This document shows positions 8,218 to 16,297 of a stretch of DNA of 64,000 nucleotides, in pieces. Under the pieces are notes generated by a model. The model searched no databases. It had not been told where the DNA came from and saw only the letters and a program-made list of their open reading frames with translations. How positions within the stretch are numbered: the first letter of the stretch is position 1; each line of letters begins with the position of its first letter. This stretch comes from Streptomyces humi (GTDB lineage Bacteria; Actinomycetota; Actinomycetes; Streptomycetales; Streptomycetaceae). A program made the position numbers and the translations under genes. The DNA lies in the NCBI RefSeq assembly GCF_001005085.2, contig NZ_LBMU02000055.1:45551-109550 (forward strand), written 5' to 3'.

Positions 8218-8865
8218 TCACCCCTCCTGGCCGGCTTGGCCTTTCCGCTCGGGGGCGGCCGGCCGGCAGAGGCGTTCGATGAGGAGCTGCCAGCTGTCGG
8301 CCAGGCGTGCGATGTGACGGGCGTCGTCGGTCCGTGGAGGCACCGACAGGTAGAGCAGGATGGGACCTTCGAGCGCGCCGGTCAGTTGCACGGCGAGGCT
8401 GTCGACGTCCGGAACGTCGAGCCCGGCCTGCCCGAGAAGCACACGGAGATGGATCTGGGACAGGGTCGACTCCCCGGCCGGAATCGGCTGGTTGCGATCC
8501 AGGGCGGCGCGGGCGACGGCATGGCGTTCCAGAAGGAACCTGATGCGCGCACGGCCGTATGCCACCAGCCGGGCGACCGGCGCAGCCCCGGGGCCAAGAG
8601 GCGGAGGGCCGGAGAGGACCCGTTCCTGAAAGGCGCGCTCGTCGTCGTCCAGGAGGGCGTGGAAGATGCCGGCCCTGCTTCGGAAGCGACGGAAGACGGT
8701 GCCCTTGCCCAGGCCTGCCCGTTCGGCCAGGCCGTCCATCGTCACCTGCTCCACGCCGGCCTCGGCGATCATCTCGCGGACCGTGTTCAGCAGAAGCTGC
8801 CGGTTGCGCGCCGCGTCGGCGCGTTCGGCGCGCTCGCCTCCCAGTTTCACCACGGGTCTCTGCAC
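8218..8865 (-). CDS. TetR-family repressor
   Basis: A 215-residue TetR regulator with its helix-turn-helix near residues 35-65 (GVEQVTMDGLAERAGLGKGTVFRRFRSR, quoted here in two parts: GVEQVTMDGLAERAG and LGKGTVFRRF). The C-terminal ligand domain is not diagnostic. It is divergent from the SDR gene at 8972, with two clear palindromes in the gap, so self-control and control of that SDR are likely. The quinone oxidoreductase lies downstream in the same direction but has its own MarR-type site. Confidence 0.9.
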   Translation of the reverse strand: MQRPVVKLGGERAERADAARNRQLLLNTVREMIAEAGVEQVTMDGLAERAGLGKGTVFRRFRSRAGIFHALLDDDERAFQERVLSGPPPLGPGAAPVARLVAYGRARIRFLLERHAVARAALDRNQPIPAGESTLSQIHLRVLLGQAGLDVPDVDSLAVQLTGALEGPILLYLSVPPRTDDARHIARLADSWQLLIERLCRPAAPERKGQAGQEG

Positions 8866-8889
8866 CGCCGCAGACTACCGGCACGCAAT

Positions 8890-8937
8890 AAGCGGGGTAA
8901 AGTCCGCTTGCGGTACGGTCGAGTAGGTCGATCGACC
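8890..8937. promoter_or_regulatory. Two operator-like palindromes between tetR and the SDR gene
   Basis: AAGCGG and CCGCTT form an inverted repeat at 8890-8909, 25 bases before the tetR start. GGTCGATCGACC at 8926-8937 is a perfect 12-bp palindrome nearer the SDR gene. The first resembles common TetR operators in Streptomyces; the second may be another regulator's site. Confidence 0.5.
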
Positions 8938-8971
8938 GGACCCGCAGACCAGTGGAGAGGAAGCATCAGAG

Positions 8972-9865
8972 ATGGCGATGAACGGTGTCCCGAATCGCGC
9001 AGTGGTCCTGCGCCCCGTCGGGGTGGAGCGACTCGACCTGTCGGACAGGCGGCTGACCGTCTTCGGAGGAACGAACGGTCTCGGGCGGGCCATCGCGTGG
9101 CAGGCGCTGGCCCGGGGTGCGGAGGTCACCGTGGTGGGACGCACGTTCCGCAGTGATCCTCAGGCGCGGCTGACGTTCGTGCGGGCCGATCTGTCGTCGA
9201 TGCGCGAGGCCGTGCGTCTCGGACGCGAGCTACCCGTCGAGACGCATGACCTCGTCGTGTTCACGCTGGGCGTCTCTGCCTCCCCGGCCCGCAGGGAAAC
9301 CGACGAACGCGTCGAGCGGGACATGGCGGTGAGCTACCTCAGCCGATTCGCGGTCATGCAGGGGCTCAGCGCACGACTCGGCGCTTCGCGCCCCGCCGCT
9401 CCACCGCGGCCTCGTGTGTTCGTCATGGGCGCCCCGGGATCCGGGGTGCTCGGCGACCCCGACGACCTCAACTCCGAGAAGCCCTACAAGGCGCTCCGCG
9501 CGCACCTGAACACCGTCGCCGGGAACGAGGCGCTGGTGCTCGGCGGTGCCGACCGGCTCCCCGGCCCTGCCTACTTCGGGCTGAACCCCGGCCTCATCAG
9601 GACCGACATCCGATCGGAGTTCCTGGGAGGAGGAAGTCTCAAGCACAGGCTGACCGAGACCGTCATCGGATGGGTGGGGCAGTCACCGCAGGCCTACGCC
9701 AAGCGGATCGTGCCTCTGCTGTTCGCTCCGGAGCTGGAAGGACAGACCGGGTTGCTCTTCAACAACAAGGCCCGGCCGATTCTGCCGTCCCGCGGATTCG
9801 ACCGGGCACGCACGGAGCGGTTCCTGACAGGCTCGGAAGCCCTCCTGCGGCATGCGCTCGGCTGA
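8972..9865 (+). CDS. Short-chain dehydrogenase/reductase-like protein
   Basis: A 297-residue Rossmann-fold protein. The glycine motif GGTNGLGRAIAWQAL is at about residue 32, followed by the acidic strand VRADLSSM. The active-site Tyr-x-x-x-Lys occurs as YKALRAH or is displaced, so catalysis is uncertain. The late motif FGLNPGLIRTDIRSE is typical of SDRs. A GAGAGGAA ribosome site lies upstream of ATG 8972; ATG 8978 is also possible. It is divergent from the TetR gene and probably its target. Substrate unknown. Confidence 0.82.
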   Translation: MAMNGVPNRAVVLRPVGVERLDLSDRRLTVFGGTNGLGRAIAWQALARGAEVTVVGRTFRSDPQARLTFVRADLSSMREAVRLGRELPVETHDLVVFTLGVSASPARRETDERVERDMAVSYLSRFAVMQGLSARLGASRPAAPPRPRVFVMGAPGSGVLGDPDDLNSEKPYKALRAHLNTVAGNEALVLGGADRLPGPAYFGLNPGLIRTDIRSEFLGGGSLKHRLTETVIGWVGQSPQAYAKRIVPLLFAPELEGQTGLLFNNKARPILPSRGFDRARTERFLTGSEALLRHALG

Positions 9866-10064
9866 CCGCGACGGGCCCAGGCCCCCTGCCTGACAGGCCG
9901 GTCGGCATGCGCTCGGCCCGGTGCCCGGGGGCTGGTCCGGAGCGTGGCGGGGACGAGTCATCCCGGGGCAGCGGGGGCGAAGTCGCGAACAGTTCCGGAT
10001 GCCCCCGCTTCAGCTGGACGTACGCCTTGAGCCGGGCCCTTCGTCGGGTTGCAGAACATCCGTC

Positions 10065-10484
10065 TCAGGCCGCGCCGTGCAGCAGCCGGGAGAGCTCGGC
10101 GTCCACGTCCAGACCCTCGGCCTCCTGTCCGGACGGTACCAACTCATATGTCCGTCCGAGCCATTGAGCGACCACCCGGAGCGGTGCGAGGAGCTGTGCC
10201 CTCCCGTGCGGTGAGGACAGGATCAGGCTGAGCTCGGTACGGGGGCCGGTCCCGGTCGGCCGAAGGCGCACGTCGCCACGCCCCGTGGGCCGGCGGAGCC
10301 CTTCGGCCAGCATGTCGCGGTCCAGGACCCAGCGGACTTGGTGGTCGGTGCCGGTGTGGAAATCGAGGACTGCGGCAAAGGGGTCCTTGGCGCTGTACCG
10401 CAGAAGGGTCGGCACAGCGAGACGCTCGCCGGACGGGAGCACGAGCTCCATGTGCAACAGCTGGTCTATTACATGGTCGGGCAT
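10065..10484 (-). CDS. Second SsgA-like protein (SALP)
   Basis: A 139-residue SsgA-family member. Diagnostic stretches are LVLPSGERLAVPTLLRYSA, DPFAAVLDFHTGTDH, the WVLDRDMLAEGLRRP segment and RAQLLAPLRVVAQWLGRTYE. The ATG at 10484 is chosen because the domain begins there; the open frame runs to 10664 but the extra part has no SALP similarity and covers a terminator hairpin. It faces away from the first SALP, from which it differs strongly. A role in septation or spore maturation is family knowledge, not visible here. Confidence 0.82.
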   Translation of the reverse strand: MPDHVIDQLLHMELVLPSGERLAVPTLLRYSAKDPFAAVLDFHTGTDHQVRWVLDRDMLAEGLRRPTGRGDVRLRPTGTGPRTELSLILSSPHGRAQLLAPLRVVAQWLGRTYELVPSGQEAEGLDVDAELSRLLHGAA

Positions 10485-10560
10485 GGCTCGGATCGCTTCC
10501 AGAAGGCCTGCGCTGCCCGGGCCCCCGCTCACCGTCCGCGGTGGTGTCCGGATTCGTGGG

Positions 10561-10602
10561 GGGCGGCCCGGGTCGGCATGCGATATGCCTGCCGGGCCGC
10601 CC
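10561..10602 (-). terminator. Rho-independent-type terminator of the secreted protein gene
   Basis: GGGCGGCCCGG and CCGGGCCGCCC form a perfect 11-bp stem, with an inner GGCAT/ATGCC pair in the loop. It lies 8 bases after the stop of the leftward secreted-protein gene. Confidence 0.7.
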
Positions 10603-10609
10603 AGCGGGG

Positions 10610-11050
10610 TCAGTTGAAGATGCGGTGGTCGAAGGCGTGGGAGCCGGCGTTCACGGCCTGCCACTCGCCGTGGGTGCGCTCGTAGAACCGGTGTCCGTCA
10701 TAGCGGTACTGCCGACCGTCGGCGTTGCAGTACCAGTCCTTACCGGTGCGCTCCCACCTGCGCTGACCGTCCCAGCGGTGGTCGCGGCGGTCGTCCCGGT
10801 CGTTCCGGTCGTTCCGTCGGTGGTCGCCACGGTTGTCCCGGCGGCCCTGGCCGTCCCGGTCACCGCGGTTGTCGTCGTGGCGGTTGCCGTACTCGGTCCG
10901 GTCCGAGGAGTGGTTGCCGGTGACCGTGATCTGACCGGTCGCCGTGCTCGGCGCGGCTGAGGCGGTGCCGCCCACTGCCAGCAGCGTGCCGACGGCAACG
11001 GCGAGCGCCGCTGCCGTGGTGGCCGCACGCCGCGCGACGTGGAGCTTCAT
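10610..11050 (-). CDS. Small secreted Arg/Asp-rich protein
   Basis: 146 residues. A signal peptide (MKLHVARRAATTAAALAVAV then TASAAPS) is followed by a low-complexity region of about 50 residues built almost only of R, D, N, G, H and Q (for example NRGDRDGQGRRDNRG). A short Trp/Tyr-rich end follows (WYCNADGRQYRYDGHRFYE). The start is ATG 11050 with AAGGAG 8 bases upstream. The tail resembles surface or metal/stress-related envelope proteins, but I know no function. Three copies of the MarR-type dyad lie upstream (11225-11315), unusual for a structural gene, so it may be strongly induced by the same stress as the redox genes. Confidence 0.75.
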   Translation of the reverse strand: MKLHVARRAATTAAALAVAVGTLLAVGGTASAAPSTATGQITVTGNHSSDRTEYGNRHDDNRGDRDGQGRRDNRGDHRRNDRNDRDDRRDHRWDGQRRWERTGKDWYCNADGRQYRYDGHRFYERTHGEWQAVNAGSHAFDHRIFN

Positions 11051-11224
11051 GATGGTTCTCCTTGCTGTCTGCGGAGCCTCGGATGGAGGTCCGCTTGGTG
11101 GGTGGGGGACGTCACTGTCCCCGGAAGCGATCGGCTCCCTTACCCGGCCGCCGCCTTCCGGTTCGACTGGGCGGGGGCTCTGTGTCCCCGCGGCGACGCG
11201 TGTCGGCGGCCTCGGAAGCTTTAG

Positions 11225-11315
11225 TTGACGCTTCAATGAGAACGTATGAGGACTTAGGTGATACGTCAAGCAAAAACGGGCAAAGGTGCACCAAGTCACT
11301 TTGATGACACATCAA
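11225..11315. promoter_or_regulatory. Three candidate MarR boxes
   Basis: TTGACGCTTCAA (11225-11236), GTGATACGTCAA (11258-11269) and ATGACACATCAA (11304-11315) all fit the shared dyad. Their starts are 33 and 46 bases apart. They sit 175 to 265 bases upstream of the secreted-protein start and after the stop of the exporter gene (11386). Apart from these boxes the gap 11051-11385 shows nothing else. Confidence 0.55.
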
Positions 11316-11385
11316 CTGGTTAGGGCGCGGCAACTGATCGCGTGTAGCCGGTGCCCTCGCGAGAGGTGTTCCGGTGTGGCTCGGC

Positions 11386-12567
11386 TCAGGCCGATGTCCT
11401 GGCCGGGCGCGGGGTCCAGTGCCTGTCGGCGTGGTCCAGGTCGGCCAGCAGCCTTTCCATGTCGATCATCAGTGAGCCGTAGAAGTGCCATGCGCCCGGT
11501 TTCACCAGCGTGCCGTGACCGATGAGGTCGGTCATGGTCTGGTGCCAGGCCACCACGGTGTCTATCGCCTCTCGGAGCTGCTCGCGGGCGTCTGCGTCCG
11601 CTGGATCGACCGTGGAAGACGGCCTGGCGAATTCCCGGACCGCCGCCCCGGTCAGTCGGAGGGTGTGGGCGTACTTGTCGAGGAACTGCTGCCCCAGATG
11701 ATGGTCGGCGTGGCTGTCGTGTGCGTTGTCGGCCAAGGTTCGCGCGATACCGCGGACCTGGAGCGAGACCCCGCGCAGGGCCGTGAACGCTTTGCCGTAG
11801 GGCATGGAGCTGCTACGTGTTCGGGCGGCGCACCGCGGGTTCCATCGCAGGCTTTCGTCGGTCTGCCGCACGTGCTCCGCCGTGTTCGCCAGCCGTTGCT
11901 CCAGCCGGCGTGCCTGGTAGAGCCAGGTGTGCGCCTTCGAGGTGAGTTGCCGTCGGGCGAGTCCGTCACCCATGTCGGTCAGTAGTGTTCCCATGGCTCG
12001 GGCGAGGTCGCGCACGGCGGAGTCCGACTCGCTGAGGCGGAGTGGTGGCAGGACGAGCGCATTCACCGTGATGCCCACCACGGTTCCTGTCAGTGTCTGG
12101 GACACCGGGAGAACGAGGCCGTGTATCGGGTCGGTCGCCGTGGTGGCCAGGGCGATCACCGCGGTGGAGGCGCTCTGGAGGCGGTCTTCGGTGTTGCGGC
12201 GAGGTCCTGCCAGTACCGCGACGAGCGCGATGACCGCGACGGCACCTGCGGTCGGGCCCAGCATCTGTGTCGTCGTCAGGGCCAGGAGGAGCCCTGCCAG
12301 CTTCGTGCTGATGTTCCGTGCGGCTTGGGTCACCGACCGGTAGATCGTGGATGCGTTGACCATCAGCAGAGCCGTGGCGACCGCGAGGTAGGGGCGGTCG
12401 TGGGCGGACCAGGGGGCTGTGACGGCCCAGGTGAGCGACGCGGCGATCAGCGTCTTGAAGCTGGTCACCGCGGGATCCGGGGCATCGGCGCGGAGGCGGC
12501 CGACGAGACGGCGGGCAGTGGCGCGAGGGCCGGCGGACCGTGACGCCGTTTTTGTTGATACATCCAC
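11386..12567 (-). CDS. FUSC/aromatic-acid-exporter-like membrane protein
   Basis: A 393-residue protein. Its N-terminal half has about six hydrophobic segments (for example ALLMVNASTIYRSVTQAARN near residue 75 and AVAVIALVAVLAGPRR near residue 110). The soluble helical half resembles the cytosolic part of aromatic-acid-exporter (ArAE/FUSC) proteins. Expected role: efflux of aromatic or other toxic acids. GTG 12567 is the annotated start, but no good ribosome site precedes it and a MarR-type dyad overlaps it, so the true start could lie slightly downstream. It is divergent from the NmrA gene, sharing a gap with three dyads. Confidence 0.75.
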   Translation of the reverse strand: MDVSTKTASRSAGPRATARRLVGRLRADAPDPAVTSFKTLIAASLTWAVTAPWSAHDRPYLAVATALLMVNASTIYRSVTQAARNISTKLAGLLLALTTTQMLGPTAGAVAVIALVAVLAGPRRNTEDRLQSASTAVIALATTATDPIHGLVLPVSQTLTGTVVGITVNALVLPPLRLSESDSAVRDLARAMGTLLTDMGDGLARRQLTSKAHTWLYQARRLEQRLANTAEHVRQTDESLRWNPRCAARTRSSSMPYGKAFTALRGVSLQVRGIARTLADNAHDSHADHHLGQQFLDKYAHTLRLTGAAVREFARPSSTVDPADADAREQLREAIDTVVAWHQTMTDLIGHGTLVKPGAWHFYGSLMIDMERLLADLDHADRHWTPRPARTSA

Positions 12568-12754
12568 GAATGAGATGATGGCATTTCATATCGGAAATAG
12601 CGGGGTGAATCCGGCCACGTCGTCGTCGCTTGCGTGAGGGCCGGGCGGTCATCTGTCTTGCGTGCCGAGGGGTGACTCTTGTGGCGATCATGGCTCAATC
12701 TCGTCCCATAGGTTGATCCGTCAACCGGAATGTGCTTCGGTTGACACATCAACC
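12555..12754. promoter_or_regulatory. MarR boxes between exporter and NmrA genes
   Basis: Two perfect-armed sites, GGTTGATCCGTCAACC (12711-12726) and GGTTGACACATCAACC (12739-12754), stand 28 bases apart just before the NmrA start. A weaker one, TTGATACATCCA (12555-12566), overlaps the start of the exporter gene. TTGACA within the second site could also be a -35 element, so binding would block transcription. Confidence 0.65.
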
Positions 12755-12780
12755 ATCCCTCCGTGAACAGGAGCAGTGGC

Positions 12781-13731
12781 ATGAGTGAGAAGAAGGTCAT
12801 CGCGGTCGCCGGAGCCACCGGTGCGCAGGGAGGCGGCGCCGCGCGGGCGATCCTCGCCGATCCCGACTCGGGGCTCACCGTGCGCGCGCTGACCCGGAAC
12901 CCCGACTCACCGGCCGCCAGGGAGCTCGCGGAGCTGGGGGCGGAGGTCGTACGGGCGGACTTCCATGACGAGCCGACCGTGCACAAGGCGTTCCAGGGTG
13001 CGTATGGCGCCTTCCTCGTCACCAACTTCTGGGCGCATGGTTCGGCGGCCAAGGAGACGGAGGAGATCGAGGTCCTGGCGCGGGCCGCGAAGGAGGCGGG
13101 CCTGCGGCACGTGGTGTGGTCGACGCTGGAGGACACCCGCGAACTGCTGCCGCTGGAGGACGAGCGGATGCCCGTTCTCCAGGAGAGGTACAACGTGCCG
13201 CACTTCGACGCCAAGGGGGAGGGCAACGAGCTGTTCCGGCAGGCCGGGGTGCCGACCACTTTCCTGAACACCACCTTCTTCTTCCAGGGCTTCCTGTCGA
13301 TGATGGGCCCCAAGCGCGCCGAGGACGGCGTGCTGACGCTGACCCTGCCGCTCGAGGACGGCAAGCTGCTGGCGGGTGTGGACGTGGATGACATCGGCCG
13401 CACGGCGCTCGCCATCCTCAAGGACGGTGAGCGGTTCGTCGGCCGGACCGTCGGCCTCGCCGGCGACCACCTGACCGGCGCCCAGTACGCGCAGAAGCTC
13501 GGTGCGGCGATCGGCGAGCCGGTGCGCTTCCAGTCGGTGCCCTACGACGTCTTCCGCTCCCTGGGCGTACCGGCGGGCGACGAGATCGCCAACATGTTCC
13601 AGTACTACGGCGACTTCGACCAGGAGTTCACCGGCGCCCGCGACCTGGACCTCCTGCGGGAGATCAACCCGGCGCTCAAGAGCTTCGACGACTGGCTCGC
13701 CGAGAACGCCGCGCACATCCAGGTGGGCTGA
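12781..13731 (+). CDS. NmrA-like NAD(P)-binding protein
   Basis: A 316-residue atypical SDR of the NmrA/HSCARG family. The nucleotide motif VAGATGAQGGGAARAIL starts at residue 8, and VRADFHDEPTVHKAF and AYGAFLVTNFW follow. The catalytic Tyr-Lys pair is degenerate, as in NmrA redox sensors and some quinone reductases. The ATG at 12781 is preceded by AGGAG. It has two strong MarR-type operators directly upstream and a MarR gene 69 bases downstream, so it belongs to the local redox regulon. It could act as an NADP(H) sensor or an oxidoreductase. Confidence 0.88.
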   Translation: MSEKKVIAVAGATGAQGGGAARAILADPDSGLTVRALTRNPDSPAARELAELGAEVVRADFHDEPTVHKAFQGAYGAFLVTNFWAHGSAAKETEEIEVLARAAKEAGLRHVVWSTLEDTRELLPLEDERMPVLQERYNVPHFDAKGEGNELFRQAGVPTTFLNTTFFFQGFLSMMGPKRAEDGVLTLTLPLEDGKLLAGVDVDDIGRTALAILKDGERFVGRTVGLAGDHLTGAQYAQKLGAAIGEPVRFQSVPYDVFRSLGVPAGDEIANMFQYYGDFDQEFTGARDLDLLREINPALKSFDDWLAENAAHIQVG

Positions 13732-13769
13732 GCGGGACGCGCACGCGGCCGACTCCGGGCGCCTATTCG

Positions 13770-13781
13770 GTGAACTGTCAA
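13770..13781. promoter_or_regulatory. Candidate MarR box before marR copy 1
   Basis: GTGAACTGTCAA fits the shared dyad with weaker centre and one arm changed. It ends 19 bases before the marR start, a place suited to autorepression. Confidence 0.4.
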
Positions 13782-13800
13782 CTACGTTTACACTTGTGCC

Positions 13801-14268
13801 ATGGAACAGACGGTGCGTTGGCTGACGGCGGAGGAGCAGCATGCGTGGCGGAGCTTCGTCCGCATGCATGAAAGGCTCATGGGCCGCTTGTCCCGCCTGC
13901 TTCAGACGGAGTCCAACGTGTCGCCCGCGGACTTCGCCGTACTGGTCGAGCTGACCGACGTGCCGGACGGGCGGCGGCGGTTCCTGGACCTGGCCAGGGC
14001 ACTGGAGTGGGAGAAGAGCCGGATGTCCCACCACATCGCCCGGATGATGAAACGTGGGCTGGTGGAGCGGGACGAGTGCCCCGAGGACGGCCGTGGCGCG
14101 TTCGTGGTGATCACGGACGAGGGGCGGGCGATGATCGAGGCCGCCGCCCCGCGGCATGTCGAGGCCGTGCGTGAGCTCTTCCTGGACAACGTCACGCCGG
14201 CCGAGCTGCGGCTGCTGGCTCGGATCTCCGAGCGTGTGGTGGAGAAACTCGACGAGGAGCCGGCCTGA
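13801..14268 (+). CDS. MarR-family regulator (copy 1)
   Basis: A 155-residue winged-helix regulator. LARALEWEKSRMSHHIARMM is the recognition-helix region and CPEDGRGAFVVITDEGR the wing. It is a clear sister of the MarR at 16298-16774, sharing most residues across the recognition helix, so both probably read the same operator. MarR proteins of this type usually release DNA when phenolics, quinones or oxidants bind. It follows the NmrA gene and is convergent with the AhpD-like gene. Candidate regulator of the dispersed TTGATGCATCAA sites. Confidence 0.92.
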   Translation: MEQTVRWLTAEEQHAWRSFVRMHERLMGRLSRLLQTESNVSPADFAVLVELTDVPDGRRRFLDLARALEWEKSRMSHHIARMMKRGLVERDECPEDGRGAFVVITDEGRAMIEAAAPRHVEAVRELFLDNVTPAELRLLARISERVVEKLDEEPA

Positions 14269-14332
14269 CCGCAACGGGCGGCCGGCGTGCGGGACAGCCG
14301 GGGCGTCGTCGTCGTACGGCGGCCGGCTGCCG

Positions 14333-14824
14333 CTACTCGTCGTGCGGCGGCGGTACCGGGTGCCTGCTCATGATCGACACGCGATTGAACGCGTTGATGG
14401 TGACCGCCGCCCAGATCGCGGCCGAGATCTGGTCCGAAGTGAGAACCTGCCGGGCGGCCTCGTAGGCGGATGTCTGGGCGTCGGCGTCCACCGGATCGGT
14501 GGTGGCCTCGGCCAGTGCCAGGGCGGCGCGCTCCGAGGGAGTGAACAGGCCGGTGTCCCGCCACGCGCTCAGGACACCGAGCCGCTGCGGTGATTCACCG
14601 GCGCGCAGGGCCGCTCTGGTGTGCACGTCGAGGCAGTAGGCGCAGCCGTTGAGCTGTGACACGCGGAGGTTGATCAGCTCCACGGTGGTGCGGTCGAGCC
14701 CCGCCTCGGAAGCCGTTGCCCGGACCGCCTCCGAGACCTGCACCAGGGCATGGAAGGCCTTGGGGCTCTGCTTGTCGATGAAGATCCTGCGGGGTGCGGA
14801 GCCGGGGATGGGGTGGTCGTTCAC
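14333..14824 (-). CDS. AhpD-like carboxymuconolactone decarboxylase family protein
   Basis: A 163-residue CMD-family protein with the CxxC motif in NGCAYCLDVHT (about residue 63), which in AhpD-type proteins is a redox-active peroxidase centre. The helix VELINLRVSQL precedes it. GTG 14824 is the start, with GGAGG 9 bases upstream. A role in peroxide or alkylperoxide removal fits the company of pirin, quinone reductase and flavin enzymes. It is divergent from the pirin gene; a MarR-type dyad lies in the gap. Confidence 0.9.
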   Translation of the reverse strand: MNDHPIPGSAPRRIFIDKQSPKAFHALVQVSEAVRATASEAGLDRTTVELINLRVSQLNGCAYCLDVHTRAALRAGESPQRLGVLSAWRDTGLFTPSERAALALAEATTDPVDADAQTSAYEAARQVLTSDQISAAIWAAVTINAFNRVSIMSRHPVPPPHDE

Positions 14825-14909
14825 GTCGGGGCCTCCTTCGGGCCACGCTCGCGGTGGCCTGTGCTCGGGTGAGAGCTGTGGCCATCGGCCTGCCTCCGTG
14901 GCATCATAG

Positions 14910-14921
14910 TTGATGTGACAA
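14910..14921. promoter_or_regulatory. Candidate MarR box between AhpD-like and pirin genes
   Basis: TTGATGTGACAA keeps the left arm and most of the right arm of the shared dyad. It lies 25 bases before the pirin start and 86 bases before the AhpD-like start. Confidence 0.5.
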
Positions 14922-14946
14922 CCAGATCGTGTGGGAGGTGCTCCCG

Positions 14947-15936
14947 GTGAGCAACGTGGAAACGGACGCCGCGGCGCTGCACTGCGGCGAGCTCGTCGAA
15001 GGCGACCGTCCGGCCGGAGCGCCCCGGGTCGATGTCCTGGCCGCACGCGAGGTCCCCCTGGGGGGTCCGCGTGCGATGCGCGTGCGGCGGACGCTGCCCC
15101 AGCGGGCGCGCACCCTGATCGGCGCCTGGTGCTTCGCCGATCACTACGGCCCGCACCAGGTCACCGCGGCCGGCGGCATGGACCTGCCCCCGCATCCGCA
15201 CACCGGCCTACAGACGGTGAGCTGGCTCTTCAGCGGCGAGATCGAGCACCGCGACACCCTCGGCACCCACGCCCTGGTCCGGCCCGGCGAGATGAACCTC
15301 ATGACCGGCGGATACGGCATCGCTCATTCCGAGGTCTCCACCGCGAACACCACCGTCATCCACGGCGTCCAGCTGTGGGTCGCGCTTCCCGCGGAACACC
15401 GCGACACCGCCAGGGACTTCCAGCACCACGTGCCCGAACCCGCGCAGGTCGACGGGGCCGAGATCAGGGTCTTCCTGGGCTCGCTCGCCGGCCGGACCTC
15501 CCCGGTCCGGACCTTCACCCCGCTGCTCGGCGCCGAGATCGTCCTCGAACCGCACGCGACGCTCACCCTCGCCGTGGACGCCGGCTTTGAGCACGGCCTC
15601 CTCGTGGACAGCGGGGACGTCCGCCTGGTCGACACCGTGCTGCGGCCCGCCGAACTCGGCTACGTCCCGCGCGGCGCGGACGCCCTGACGATGGTCAATG
15701 AGACCGACGCCTCCGCGCGGACCGTGCTCCTCGGCGGGCCTCCCTTCGGGGAGGAGATCGTCATGTGGTGGAACTTCATCGGCCGCAGCCACGAGGACAT
15801 CGTGAAGGCCCGCGAGGACTGGGAGGCCTCCTCGGACCGCTTCGGCGTCATCGAGGACTTTCCCGGCGGCCGCCTCCCCGCGCCGGCCCTCCCGAACGCC
15901 GTCATCACACCGCGCCGCAACCCACCGACCCGCTGA
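14947..15936 (+). CDS. Pirin-family protein (bicupin)
   Basis: A 329-residue pirin. The metal-binding N-terminal cupin shows LPPHPHTGLQTVSWL and IEHRDTLG, and GYGIAHSEV follows, carrying the His/Glu ligands expected for iron. Family members oxidise quercetin or act as redox sensors. The start is GTG 14947, with GGGAGG about 9 bases before. It heads a likely operon with the GNAT gene (22 bases on) and marR copy 2. Confidence 0.93.
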   Translation: MSNVETDAAALHCGELVEGDRPAGAPRVDVLAAREVPLGGPRAMRVRRTLPQRARTLIGAWCFADHYGPHQVTAAGGMDLPPHPHTGLQTVSWLFSGEIEHRDTLGTHALVRPGEMNLMTGGYGIAHSEVSTANTTVIHGVQLWVALPAEHRDTARDFQHHVPEPAQVDGAEIRVFLGSLAGRTSPVRTFTPLLGAEIVLEPHATLTLAVDAGFEHGLLVDSGDVRLVDTVLRPAELGYVPRGADALTMVNETDASARTVLLGGPPFGEEIVMWWNFIGRSHEDIVKAREDWEASSDRFGVIEDFPGGRLPAPALPNAVITPRRNPPTR

Positions 15937-15958
15937 CCTCCCCTGCGAAAGGCACATC

Positions 15959-16297
15959 ATGAGCGAGTCCTCCACCACCACGGCCGTCGAGCGGGTGGAC
16001 GGCGGTCACCGGTACGACATCCTGGTCGACGGCCGGCGCGCCGGCCTGACCGCCTACCGTGACCTGGGCGCGCAGCGCGTCTTCTTCCACACGGAGATCG
16101 ACGAGGCCTTCGCGGGCCAGGGCCTGGGCGCGCAGCTGGTCCAGCAGGCGCTCGCCGACGTGCGCGCGTCCGGAATGCGGATCGTCCCGGTCTGCCCCTA
16201 CGTCGCCAAGTTCCTCAAGCGGCACGACGAGTTCGCGGACATCACCGACCCGGTCACACCCGATGTCCTGCGGTGGCTGGAGGCCCAGCTTGGCTGA
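15959..16297 (+). CDS. Small GNAT-like N-acetyltransferase (YjdJ type)
   Basis: A 112-residue short GNAT protein of the Gcn5-related type that includes human NATD1 and bacterial YjdJ. The acetyl-CoA loop is EAFAGQGLGAQLVQQAL at about residue 50, and the end IVPVCPYVAKFLKRHDE is characteristic. An AAAGG ribosome site precedes the ATG. Its stop directly abuts the GTG of the next gene, so the two are translationally coupled. Acceptor unknown. Confidence 0.9.
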   Translation: MSESSTTTAVERVDGGHRYDILVDGRRAGLTAYRDLGAQRVFFHTEIDEAFAGQGLGAQLVQQALADVRASGMRIVPVCPYVAKFLKRHDEFADITDPVTPDVLRWLEAQLG

